From positions 1 through 38,636 of the forward strand of contig NZ_JAMOLN010000087.1 in NCBI RefSeq assembly GCF_024448165.1: a DNA stretch of 38,636 nucleotides, given 5' to 3'. Below are positions 7,403-14,906 of the stretch, in pieces. The notes below the pieces were generated by a model. It made no database searches. It saw only the letters and a list, made by a program, of their open reading frames with translations, and was not told where the DNA came from. Each line of letters begins with the position of its first letter. The first letter of the stretch is position 1. This DNA is from Streptomyces longispororuber. GTDB taxonomy: Bacteria > Actinomycetota > Actinomycetes > Streptomycetales > Streptomycetaceae. The translations under genes were made by a program, and so were the position numbers.

Positions 7403-8173
7403 TCAGGCGGTCTCCTCCGCCAGGCCGAGCTCCGCGTCCCGCAGGGCCTCGGCCTCGCGGCGCACCAGGCGGAACCACATGAAGACCACGAAGCCCGCGA
7501 AGACGAACCACTCACCGGTGTAGCCGAGGTTCTGGAACGCCTTGAGGTCCAGGCCGCTGCCCTGCGGCGTGGACGCGGGCACCGCCGTCATCCGGGAGTC
7601 GGCCCTGTCGAGCGTGACCCACGCGTCGTAGACGTCGTACGGCACCAGGTTCACCAGGGACGCCGCGCTGATCATGCCGACCTGTCCCGAGGGCAGGCCG
7701 CCCGCGGCCGTCACCCCGTTCGACCCCTGGGACTCGGACGCCTGGAGCGTGCCGGTGATCGTGACCTCGCCCCTGGGCGCCGCCGGGGCCTTCGCGGCGG
7801 ACGCCGTGCCGGGCAGCCAGCCGCGCACCACGGGGAGCGCCTTGCCGGTGCCGTCGACCTTCAGGAGCGTCACGACGTAGAAGCCGGTGCGGTCGTCGAC
7901 GTCGCGGTCCGGCACGAGGAACTGCTCGGCGTAGCGACCGGTCGCCGTGGTCCGCCTGCCGGAGGTCTCCTTGTCGACGGGCAGCAGGCCGGCGAGCGGC
8001 TCGGCGGCCGCCTTCTCGTTCGTCTCGATCTGCTCGGACGCGGACCGGTGGTCCTGCACCCGGTCCTCGAAACGGCTGAGCTGCCACGAGCCCATGAAGA
8101 CGCAGACGGGGATCGCGACGAGGACGAAGATGTTGATCCCCCACCAGCGGGGAGTCAGCAGGAACCGGTACAC
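7403..8173 (-). CDS. SURF1 family cytochrome oxidase assembly protein
   Basis: SURF1 proteins help insert haem a into cytochrome c oxidase. The 256 residues have the two-helix hairpin layout: an N-terminal span (about 12-31) ending in MGSWQLSRFEDR, the family G-x-W-Q-x-x-R signature; an extracytoplasmic domain with VPDRDVDDRTGFYVVTLLKVDGTGKALPVVRGWLPG; and a C-terminal span FVFAGFVVFMWFRLVRR. The start is ambiguous: GTG at 8173 gives MYRFLLTPRWWGIN with GGAAGG very close by, and GTG at 8182 would add three residues. A 31-bp inverted repeat abuts the start. The gene lies downstream of the S9 peptidase on the same strand and is convergent with the preceding membrane-protein gene, three bases away. 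Confidence 0.92.
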   Translation of the reverse strand: MYRFLLTPRWWGINIFVLVAIPVCVFMGSWQLSRFEDRVQDHRSASEQIETNEKAAAEPLAGLLPVDKETSGRRTTATGRYAEQFLVPDRDVDDRTGFYVVTLLKVDGTGKALPVVRGWLPGTASAAKAPAAPRGEVTITGTLQASESQGSNGVTAAGGLPSGQVGMISAASLVNLVPYDVYDAWVTLDRADSRMTAVPASTPQGSGLDLKAFQNLGYTGEWFVFAGFVVFMWFRLVRREAEALRDAELGLAEETA

Positions 8174-8181
8174 GCCTTCCA

Positions 8182-8212
8182 CGGTACGGGTCCGATATAA
8201 GGACCCGTACCG
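8182..8212 (-). repeat. Perfect 12-bp inverted repeat at the SURF1 start
   Basis: CGGTACGGGTCC (8182-8193) and GGACCCGTACCG (8201-8212) are perfect arms around the 7-base AT-rich spacer GATATAA. It lies between the S9 peptidase stop (8233) and the SURF1 start. It could end the peptidase message or be an operator; the AT-rich centre could also carry a -10 on the minus strand (TTATATC). Confidence 0.8.
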
Positions 8213-8232
8213 CGGCCCCGCCCTGGACGCGG

Positions 8233-10041
8233 TCAGCTCGGCAAATGGCGCCTCGCGAAGTCCAGTTCGAGCGCGACCTGCTTGATGCGCTCCTCCACGA
8301 CGAGCGAGCCGTGCCCGGCGTCGTACCGGTACACCTCGTGCACCGCGTCGCGGGCGGCGAGCCGGTCCACGTAGTGGTCGATCTGGCGGATCGGGCAGCG
8401 CGGGTCGTTCACCCCCGCCGAGATGTACACCGGGGCCTTCACGTCGTCGACGTAGGTGAGCGGCGAGGAGACGTGGAAGCGGTCGGGGACCTCCTCGGGG
8501 GAGCCGCCGAAGAGCGTGCGGTCCAGGGCCTTGAGGGCCTCCATCTCGTCCTCGTACGCCGTCACGTAGTCGGCGACCGGCACCGCGGCCAGGCCCACCG
8601 CCCACGCGCCGGGCTGCGTGCCCACGCCGAGCAGCGTCAGATAGCCGCCCCAGGAGCCGCCCGCCAGGACGAGCCGGTCCGGGTCGGCGAGGCCGGAGGC
8701 CACGGCCCACTCGCGGACGGCCGCGATGTCCTCCAGCTCGATCAGGCCGACCCGGTGCTTGAGGGCGTCGGTCCACTCCCGGCCGTACCCCGTCGAGCCC
8801 CGGTAGTTGACCCGGACCACCGCGAACCCGTGATCGACCCAGGCCGCCGGGCCGGCCGCGAAGGAGTCCGAGTCGTGCCAGGTGGGGCCGCCGTGGATCT
8901 CGAAGACGGTGGGCAGCGGGCCCGTCGCCCCGGCCGGCTTCTGGACGAGGGCGTGGACGCGGCCGCCGGGGCCCTCCACCCACACGTCCTCGACGGGCAC
9001 GGACCCGGGCGCCTTCGCCCCCGGCGGATCCAGCACCACCGCGCCGGTGGTCGAGCGGACGACCGGCGGCTCGGCGGCCGACGACCACAGGTACTCGATG
9101 CTTCCGTCGGGCCGGGCCGAGGCGCCGGAGACCGTGCCGGGCGGGGTGTCGACCTTGGTGAGCGCGCCCGTCGCGAACGCGTAACGCCACAGGTCGCCGC
9201 GGGCCTCGAACTCGTGGGCCACCAGCAGCGCCGACCCGTCCGGGTACCACTCCGCCGACACGTCGCCCGGCAGGTCGAGGACCAGATCGGTCTCCTCGCC
9301 GGAGGCGACGTCCCAGACCATCGGCTCCCAGCGGCCGCGCCGCTGGTGGCCGACGAGCAGCCGGGTGTCGCCCTCGACCGGGGCGAAGCCGAGGACCTCC
9401 AGGCCCAGCTCCTCCTCGCCGCCCTTCGTGTCGTCCAGCTCGGCGACCGTCGTCCCGTCCAGGCGGACCACGCGCAGCGCCGAGTGCATCGCGTCGCCGT
9501 GCTCGGTGTGCTCGATCGCGATCAGCGTGCCGTCGTGGCTGAGGTCGCCGACCCCGGCCGACTCCCGGTGCCGGTAGATCTCGGCGGGGGCGTCGGAGCC
9601 CGGCCGCACGACGTGGATCGTCGTGCCGTCGTCGTCCGTGGAGCGGCCGACGACCGCCGTGTGCCCGTCCCGGCCCAGGGCCAGCCCGGCCGGGTACGAG
9701 GGGGCGAGACCGGGCACGGCCTCGGTGTCGGCGCCGCCCGCGAAGGGCTGGCGCAGCCAGACCCCGAACTCGTCCCCGTCCTTGTCGCTGAACCACCAGA
9801 TCCAGTCGCCGTCGGGGGAGAGCACGCCGTCCGTCGTCCCGTTCGCCCGGTCCGTCGCCCGGCGCTGCTCGCCGGTGGCCCTGTCCCACGCGTACAGCTC
9901 GTACGTCCCCGTCGCGTTCGACACGAACAGGGACCGGTCCGGTGCGTCCTCCGCCCAGTCGGGCAGGGACACCCGCGGTGCCCGGAATCGCTTCTCCCAG
10001 TCGGGCACGGCCGGTGTCGTGTCCCGGTTGCTCTCAGTCAT
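8233..10041 (-). CDS. S9 family (prolyl oligopeptidase-like) serine peptidase
   Basis: A cytoplasmic peptidase of 602 residues. Residues 1 to about 360 form a beta-propeller with recurrent aspartate-rich blades (LSPDGDWIWWFSDKDGDEFGVW, LSHDGTLIAIEHTEHGD, WYPDGSALLVAHEF). The alpha/beta-hydrolase domain follows, starting HALVQKPAGATGPLPTVFEIHGGPTWH. The catalytic triad is visible: Ser463 in GGSWGGY, Asp546 in GVNDPRCPIRQ and His577 in DAGHGS. No signal peptide is seen. ATG 10041 is preceded by CACTAT seven bases upstream, the spacing of a leaderless start; ATG 10050 would add three residues. SURF1 lies 59 bases downstream across an inverted repeat. Confidence 0.93.
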   Translation of the reverse strand: MTESNRDTTPAVPDWEKRFRAPRVSLPDWAEDAPDRSLFVSNATGTYELYAWDRATGEQRRATDRANGTTDGVLSPDGDWIWWFSDKDGDEFGVWLRQPFAGGADTEAVPGLAPSYPAGLALGRDGHTAVVGRSTDDDGTTIHVVRPGSDAPAEIYRHRESAGVGDLSHDGTLIAIEHTEHGDAMHSALRVVRLDGTTVAELDDTKGGEEELGLEVLGFAPVEGDTRLLVGHQRRGRWEPMVWDVASGEETDLVLDLPGDVSAEWYPDGSALLVAHEFEARGDLWRYAFATGALTKVDTPPGTVSGASARPDGSIEYLWSSAAEPPVVRSTTGAVVLDPPGAKAPGSVPVEDVWVEGPGGRVHALVQKPAGATGPLPTVFEIHGGPTWHDSDSFAAGPAAWVDHGFAVVRVNYRGSTGYGREWTDALKHRVGLIELEDIAAVREWAVASGLADPDRLVLAGGSWGGYLTLLGVGTQPGAWAVGLAAVPVADYVTAYEDEMEALKALDRTLFGGSPEEVPDRFHVSSPLTYVDDVKAPVYISAGVNDPRCPIRQIDHYVDRLAARDAVHEVYRYDAGHGSLVVEERIKQVALELDFARRHLPS

Positions 10042-10158
10042 GGGCCCCATAGTGCCCGCCCGCACCGACAGCGGTCCGGCCGCCCCGGATGCCGATCCGC
10101 CGGGGCGGGCGCAGAGTGGAGTGGTCCGTCTTCCGGCATCCGAGGAGGAGCGACGGTC

Positions 10159-10320
10159 ATGGCCAAGCACGCCAAGAACCCGCGCGAGGAGTCCCAGCGG
10201 GCCCGCAACGACGCCGCCCAGCAGCATGCGCAGCAGGCCAAGCGGAGCATCGACTCGATCGCGGCGAAGACCCGCGGCATGCAGCAGAAGGCCCAGGCCC
10301 GCAGGCAGGGCAACCGCTGA
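10159..10320 (+). CDS. Small basic helical protein, 53 residues
   Basis: A short gene with an excellent ribosome site (GAGGAGGAG about eight bases before ATG 10159). The product, MAKHAKNPREESQRARNDAA... ending QAQARRQGNR-like, is rich in Ala, Gln, Arg and Lys, with no hydrophobic core, cysteine or membrane span. It is likely one or two amphipathic helices or disordered. It is divergent from the S9 peptidase and convergent with the XRE regulator. I do not recognise the family. The start, ribosome site and typical codon use support a real gene; the function is unknown. Confidence 0.7.
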   Translation: MAKHAKNPREESQRARNDAAQQHAQQAKRSIDSIAAKTRGMQQKAQARRQGNR

Positions 10321-10469
10321 CGTCCCGCACGTCAGGCGGTGGTGCGGCGTGACCCGGCCGGTCGTTTCATCCGAGGGGAGCGGCCGGGCCCGCCTCAACA
10401 GGGCCTGGAACAGACCCTCGTAGGTGCTCCCGCTGCACTGCGCCTGCCTGTGCCGACGGCGGCGCGGCG

Positions 10470-10495
10470 GGTGTCGGATGAACAGCGCCGACACC
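10470..10495. terminator. Hairpin between convergent genes
   Basis: GGTGTCGG and CCGACACC form an 8-bp perfect stem with a 10-base loop, in the gap between the small protein gene and the end of the XRE regulator gene. A second pair, CGGATGA (10475-10481) with TCATCCG (10498-10504), overlaps it and could not form at the same time. The rest of 10321-10583 shows no convincing gene. Confidence 0.45.
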
Positions 10496-10583
10496 GCTCA
10501 TCCGGTCCGTCCCCGCATGCGGTGACGGTGTGGGGAATCTACGCCTCTGAGGCCCGCCCCGGAATACCTGGTGCATATATCTG

Positions 10584-11942
10584 TCACAGAGGGGGCCGCG
10601 CCGGGGCCGGCCCCAGCGTCGTCGTACCCGGTGCCGCCCGGTGGCCGAGGCCCGTGCGGTAGGTGTCGAGGGCCGCTTCGATGCGTCCTGTGCGCCGGTA
10701 CAGGTCGCCCAGCAGCCGGCACAGGTCCGCCAAGTCGCCTGCGGCGCCCGCCCGTTCGAGCAGGCTGAGGGCCTGGACGTAGTGCTCCTCCGCCTCCTCC
10801 GCGGCGCCCAGCTCCTGCGCGATGAGGCCGAGCAGGCGGTGCGCGCCGGCCGCGTGCACGGCGCCGCGGTCGGGCCCGATGGACCCCAGCAGTGACCGCA
10901 GCAGTTCGGCGGCCTCCTGCGCGCGGCCCAGCCTGCGCAGTACATCCGCGAGCTCTACCTCGACCTGCTGCGTGTACAGGGCGGCCCGCTTGGCGGAGAG
11001 CATGTCGCGCGCCGTCCGCAGTTCGGTCTCCGCGTCGGCGAGCCGCCCGGCCTGCGCGTGGACGTAGCCGCGCATCCAGTGGCAGTGCGCCAACTCCGTG
11101 CGGATCTGCAGGTGTTGGTAGAGCTCGGCCGCTTTCGCGAGCGAGGCGTCGGCCTCCGCGACGCGGCCCTCGGCGAGCAGGGTGCGCGCCACCGACCGGT
11201 GCATCTGGGCGACCAGCGCCGGGTCCGCGACGCGCGGCGCGAGCGCGAGCGCCAGCTCGGCGGCCTGCGCGGCGCGCGCGTGGGCGCCCATGTCCATGTA
11301 CGGGGCGATGGACGCGGTGTACAGCAGCACGAGCGCGTCCGGGTCGTGCAGGCCCCCGGTGTTGAGCTCGTCGAGCGCGGTCTCCAGCAGGTAGCAGGCG
11401 TACCGCAGGGATCCCGACAGGTAGTGGGCCACGGCCCGGGCGCGGATCACCGGGGCCCGCTGGGGGAGCGGCGCGCCCGCCCCGACGAGCAGCGCGTCGG
11501 CCGTGTCGAAGTGCTCGCGGGCCACGGGCAGTTCGCCGGTCTCCAGGGCGCACTCGCCCAGGCCCAGTTCGGCCGCGGCCCGCTCCGCGCCGAGCCCGTG
11601 CCGCTCCGCCTCCGCCGCCAGTTCGGCGTAGAGCAGCGCCGCTTCGGCGGCCGCGCCGGTGGCGAGGGAGCGCTGCGCCTCGGTGAGCCGGAGCCGGACG
11701 TCCGTGGCGAGGCGGGCGGGGCGGCCGGTGGCCAGCTCCTCGTAGGAGACGCCGAGCCGTTCGGCGATGTGCCGCAGGGCCGCCTCGGAGGGCCGTACCC
11801 GGCCCGCCTCCAGCGTCGAGATGTACGCGGGGGTGTAGGCGGGCTCGGCCACCTGGCGCTGGGTGAGGCCGCGTTCGGTGCGCAGCCGCAGGACGCGGCG
11901 TCCGACGGGCTCCGCGGATCCGTCCGGTGGTTCGTCTGGCAT
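10584..11942 (-). CDS. XRE-family regulator with tetratricopeptide repeats
   Basis: A 452-residue transcription regulator. The N-terminal helix-turn-helix is RRVLRLRTERGLTQRQVAEPAYTPAYISTLEAGRVRPSEAALRHIAERLGV (about residues 16-66). The remainder is a solenoid of TPR-like helix pairs rich in Ala and Leu (for example AVAHYLSGSLRYACYLLETALDEL, RSVARTLLAEGRVAEADASLAKAAELY, LLGDLYRRTGRIEAALDTYRTGLG), a layout used to bind a peptide or protein ligand. ATG 11942 was chosen; an in-frame GTG at 11966 would add eight residues, and neither has a good ribosome site. It is divergent from the secreted M64 peptidase, and a TTAA repeat cluster between them is a candidate operator. Confidence 0.88.
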   Translation of the reverse strand: MPDEPPDGSAEPVGRRVLRLRTERGLTQRQVAEPAYTPAYISTLEAGRVRPSEAALRHIAERLGVSYEELATGRPARLATDVRLRLTEAQRSLATGAAAEAALLYAELAAEAERHGLGAERAAAELGLGECALETGELPVAREHFDTADALLVGAGAPLPQRAPVIRARAVAHYLSGSLRYACYLLETALDELNTGGLHDPDALVLLYTASIAPYMDMGAHARAAQAAELALALAPRVADPALVAQMHRSVARTLLAEGRVAEADASLAKAAELYQHLQIRTELAHCHWMRGYVHAQAGRLADAETELRTARDMLSAKRAALYTQQVEVELADVLRRLGRAQEAAELLRSLLGSIGPDRGAVHAAGAHRLLGLIAQELGAAEEAEEHYVQALSLLERAGAAGDLADLCRLLGDLYRRTGRIEAALDTYRTGLGHRAAPGTTTLGPAPARPPL

Positions 11943-11988
11943 GGCGCGGGGTGCCGCCTTTCGCACGGGGTCACAAAAGTTTCACCTC

Positions 11989-12018
11989 TTGCCCCGTGTC
12001 CCGCCAACCCCCTAGGTT
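11989..12018 (+). promoter_or_regulatory. Promoter of the M64 peptidase gene
   Basis: TTGCCC (11989-11994) and TAGGTT (12013-12018) are separated by 18 bases, a reasonable housekeeping promoter. RNA would start near 12025, immediately before the TTAA repeat cluster. Confidence 0.5.
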
Positions 12019-12027
12019 GTGCGACGA

Positions 12028-12063
12028 GTTAAGGCAAGTTAAGTCCGCTTAACCGTCAACTTA
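12028..12063. promoter_or_regulatory. TTAA repeat cluster, candidate operator
   Basis: GTTAAG at 12028 and 12038 and CTTAAC at 12048, plus AACTTA at 12058, recur every 10 bases, one helical turn. The middle pair forms the palindrome GTTAAG-TCCG-CTTAAC. In very GC-rich DNA such an AT motif array between divergent genes strongly suggests a protein site, perhaps for the adjacent XRE regulator. Confidence 0.6.
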
Positions 12064-12076
12064 CTGCGAGGTCCCC

Positions 12077-13396
12077 GTGCGCGTCCGCACACCCTTGTTC
12101 ACCGCCATAGCCGCGGGCTCCCTCGCGATCGCCGCGCTCGGCGCCGCGGGCTCCGCGACCCACGCGGCCGCCGACGAGGGCAGGCGGACGGTCGAGTACT
12201 TCCCGGACTCCCGCGGCGAGGGCCGGCACACCCAGGTGCCCGCCGCCGTACCGGCGAAGATCAGCCGCGCCAAGGAGGCCCCGGCGAAGACGCCCGGCGC
12301 CACCACCGTCACCCCGCTCCAGCGGACCGGCCCCTCCGAGGGCCGTCTCGACCTGGTGATCATCGGCGACGGCTACACCGCGGACCAGCAGGCCGACTTC
12401 CAGGAGGACGCCCGGTCCAAGCTGGACGCGATCTTCGCCATCGAGCCGTACAAGAGCTACCAGGGGCTCTTCAACTTCTGGCTGGTGGACGCCGTCTCGA
12501 ACGAATCGGGCGTCTCCGGCGACCCGACCAAGGACGTCGTCAAGGACACCGCCGTCAGCAGCTACTTCTTCTGCGACGACATCGAGCGGCTGGTCTGCGT
12601 CGACGAGAAGAAGGTCGACGCGTACGCCCAGCAGGCCCCGGACTCCGACATCGTCTTCGTCGTCTCGAACTCCACCAAGTACGGCGGCGCGGGCTACAGC
12701 GGACTGACCTCCACCGCCGGGCACACGGGCATCGCCACCATGTCGTCCGACAACGACCGCTCGTACCTGATAGGCGCCCACGAACTCGGCCACTCCATAG
12801 GCCTGTTGGCGGACGAGTACCAGTACGCGGGCTACGGCACCTACCCGGGCCCCGAGCCCGTCGAGCCCAACACGACGCAGCAGACCGCCGAGGTCATGCT
12901 GAACACGAAGACCAAGTGGTACCGCTGGCTCGGCGAGAGCGACCCGTCGGGCGGCACCGTCGGCGCGTACGAGGGCGGCGGCTACTACGAGTACGGCATC
13001 TACCGGCCCACCCAGAACAACATCATGCGGGCCCTGGACACCGACAAGTTCAACCTCCCCGGCCGGGAGGCGATGATCGCCGGCTTCTACCGCGACGCCG
13101 ACCTGCTCACCGCCCGTACCGCCACGGACCGCACCCTGCGCGCGACCGACGTGCTCCGCGTCGACCTCGCGCCGCTGACCCGCGACGGCCTGTCCGACGT
13201 GTCCGTGTCCTGGTCCGTCGACGGCGTCGAGGTGCCGTCCGCGCAGGGGCGGAAGGTCCTGAACGCCAAGGCGCTGGGGGTCAGGAAGGGCACCCACAAG
13301 GTGACCGCGACGGCCGTCGACCGCAGTGCGGCGCTGCGCGACCCCGCGATCCGCAAGGCGGCCTCGAACAGCGTGACGTGGACGGTCTCCCGCTAG
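12077..13396 (+). CDS. Secreted M64-family zinc metallopeptidase
   Basis: A 439-residue exported protease of the IgA-peptidase M64 family. MRVRTPLFTAIAAGSLAIAALGAAGSATHAAADEG is a signal peptide with cleavage near residue 32. The core begins LDLVIIGDGYTADQQADFQEDARSKLDAIFAIEPYKSYQGLFNFW. The zinc motif is HELGH at residues 235-239 (GAHELGHSIGLLADEY), with conserved tyrosine/glycine-rich segments after it (YEGGGYYEYGIYRPTQNNIMR). The C-terminal 100 residues form a beta-rich domain (LAPLTRDGLSDVSVSWSVDGVEV). The GTG start has GAGGT five bases upstream. It is divergent from an XRE/TPR regulator that may control it, and ends 12 bases before the convergent channel-like gene. Confidence 0.93.
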   Translation: MRVRTPLFTAIAAGSLAIAALGAAGSATHAAADEGRRTVEYFPDSRGEGRHTQVPAAVPAKISRAKEAPAKTPGATTVTPLQRTGPSEGRLDLVIIGDGYTADQQADFQEDARSKLDAIFAIEPYKSYQGLFNFWLVDAVSNESGVSGDPTKDVVKDTAVSSYFFCDDIERLVCVDEKKVDAYAQQAPDSDIVFVVSNSTKYGGAGYSGLTSTAGHTGIATMSSDNDRSYLIGAHELGHSIGLLADEYQYAGYGTYPGPEPVEPNTTQQTAEVMLNTKTKWYRWLGESDPSGGTVGAYEGGGYYEYGIYRPTQNNIMRALDTDKFNLPGREAMIAGFYRDADLLTARTATDRTLRATDVLRVDLAPLTRDGLSDVSVSWSVDGVEVPSAQGRKVLNAKALGVRKGTHKVTATAVDRSAALRDPAIRKAASNSVTWTVSR

Positions 13397-13408
13397 GGCC
13401 CCCGCCCG

Positions 13409-14743
13409 CTACGTCGTCGACGTGACCACGAAGACCACCGCGGTCACCGCGAACAGCAGCAGGCACGTCACGGGCCAGTACAGCAGCCGGGCCGCGGTGT
13501 TGCCCCGCCAGTCGACCAGCCGGATCCGTTTCTCCGCGGTGTGCTCCACCGCGTTCAGCGCCACCAGGCCGATGACCAGGTACAGGATGAAGTAGAAGTA
13601 CTCGGCGTAGACCACGCCGCCGGAGCCGGTGTCGGACCGCAGCGAGCTGTGCTGCACCGACACCACCAGCATCATCGAGCCGCAGAACCCGATCACGGCC
13701 CAGGTGCTGAAGCCGGACAGCGAGCGCCGGTCGGAGTCCTTCGTGACGACGAACAGGGAGGCGAAGACCAGCATCGCGATCACGGCGAGCGGGACCAGGC
13801 GGTTGAGCAGCGGGCTGAGGAACGCGCGGGTCACGCCGATCGAGTACGTGAGCTGCGGGATCTTGTTGTCGACCGCGAGGCCGGGGCGCCCGTAGTTGGT
13901 GTGCGCGGTGCCGTGCCCGACGCTGAACGTGGAGAACTGCTGCTGCCAGTCGCCGCTGACCAGGTCGTGGTAGACGCCGTAGCCGTCGTGGGTCTGCCAC
14001 GGCGGGTAGGCGGCGAAGTCCGGGACCAGGGTGTTCACCGCGGAGTGCTGGGGCCACATCGTCAGCCACACCACCTGGCGGTCGAGCGGGTAGTTGCTGT
14101 AGTCGAAGTACTCCCGGACCGTGGTGTTCAGCTTCCAGCCGACGACTTCCCTGCCGCCCGGGACCGGGTCCCGGTAGATCTCCTCGCCGACGCCGCCCTC
14201 GACCGCGTTCGGCAGGTCGATCTCCGGGTCCTCGGCGTGGTCCTTGGGCAGCCGCTGCCAGATGTAGCCGGTGAGCTTCACGTTGTTGCTGCTCGTGTAC
14301 TGCATCGTCTCGATCATCACGCCGGTCGGGATCGCCGTACGGCCGGCCGCGAGACCCTGCTGGACCAGCACCTTCTCGGCCTGCGCCGAGGTGGACACGG
14401 CCGTGCCCGGGATCGAGTGCAGCTCGTCGTCGACGGACACGCACACCCAGATCAGCACCGTGGCGGCCAGGCACACCAGGCTGACGATGCCGCTCATCAG
14501 GGCGAGCGAGCGGGGACGGTCGGCCGTCGGCCACAGCAGCGCGGCCGCGAGGAGACACAGGCCCGCGACGCCGCACAGCAGGGCGAGGGTCGAGCGCAGC
14601 CCCGTCCCCAGGAGGTCCTGCATGGGGTGGTCCATGGTCGCCGCGCAGACGACGGCGACCACGAGGAGCACCACGGCCAGCACGGCCACGACGGTCCTGG
14701 GCCGCCCCCAGGAGGGTCGGCCACCGGACGGTTCGTGGGTCAT
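13409..14743 (-). CDS. Pentameric ligand-gated ion channel-like membrane protein
   Basis: A 444-residue protein. Three hydrophobic spans (about 17-36, 52-71, 80-104) come first, then an extracellular domain of about 200 residues, then four spans at 310-333, 341-364, 376-398 and 418-440. The extracellular domain has TGVMIETMQYTSSNNVKLTGYIWQRL, matching the first beta-strands of bacterial channels such as GLIC; NYPLDRQ (217-223), matching their YPFDxQ loop; a conserved Trp (W266); and LTYSIGVTRAFLS just before the first pore-domain span, matching LDYQLRISRQYFS of GLIC. Topology is consistent: three extra spans from a cytoplasmic N-terminus place the domain outside. ATG 14743 follows GGGAGAG; GTG 14758 would add five residues. 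The homology is from remembered sequences and the ligand is unknown. Confidence 0.72.
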   Translation of the reverse strand: MTHEPSGGRPSWGRPRTVVAVLAVVLLVVAVVCAATMDHPMQDLLGTGLRSTLALLCGVAGLCLLAAALLWPTADRPRSLALMSGIVSLVCLAATVLIWVCVSVDDELHSIPGTAVSTSAQAEKVLVQQGLAAGRTAIPTGVMIETMQYTSSNNVKLTGYIWQRLPKDHAEDPEIDLPNAVEGGVGEEIYRDPVPGGREVVGWKLNTTVREYFDYSNYPLDRQVVWLTMWPQHSAVNTLVPDFAAYPPWQTHDGYGVYHDLVSGDWQQQFSTFSVGHGTAHTNYGRPGLAVDNKIPQLTYSIGVTRAFLSPLLNRLVPLAVIAMLVFASLFVVTKDSDRRSLSGFSTWAVIGFCGSMMLVVSVQHSSLRSDTGSGGVVYAEYFYFILYLVIGLVALNAVEHTAEKRIRLVDWRGNTAARLLYWPVTCLLLFAVTAVVFVVTSTT

Positions 14744-14906
14744 CGCTCTCCCGAACACGGTCGGTCATACGGTCGGCGGACAGGCAGTTCCCAGCATCCG
14801 GTGCCCGTACGGAACGCGCACGTCGGGACGCTCCCGAGTGGCAGGCCGGCGCGGCGCGGGTGAGGCTGACCGGGTGACCCGGGGGCGGCGACGGGAGGCA
14901 TGAGGG

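Noticed and set aside
8174..9889. Upstream part of the 828-codon minus frame ending in SURF1
   Set aside because: It overlaps the peptidase in another frame and is Arg/Gly/Pro-rich noise; SURF1 homology begins only at about 8173.
8245..10158. Long plus-strand frame antisense to the S9 peptidase
   Set aside because: It is a composition-driven shadow of the peptidase. Only its last 162 bases, from ATG 10159 with its own ribosome site, look like a gene.
10339..10662. 107-codon plus-strand frame in the gap after the small basic protein
   Set aside because: It has no ribosome site, no family resemblance, and runs into the end of the convergent regulator gene.
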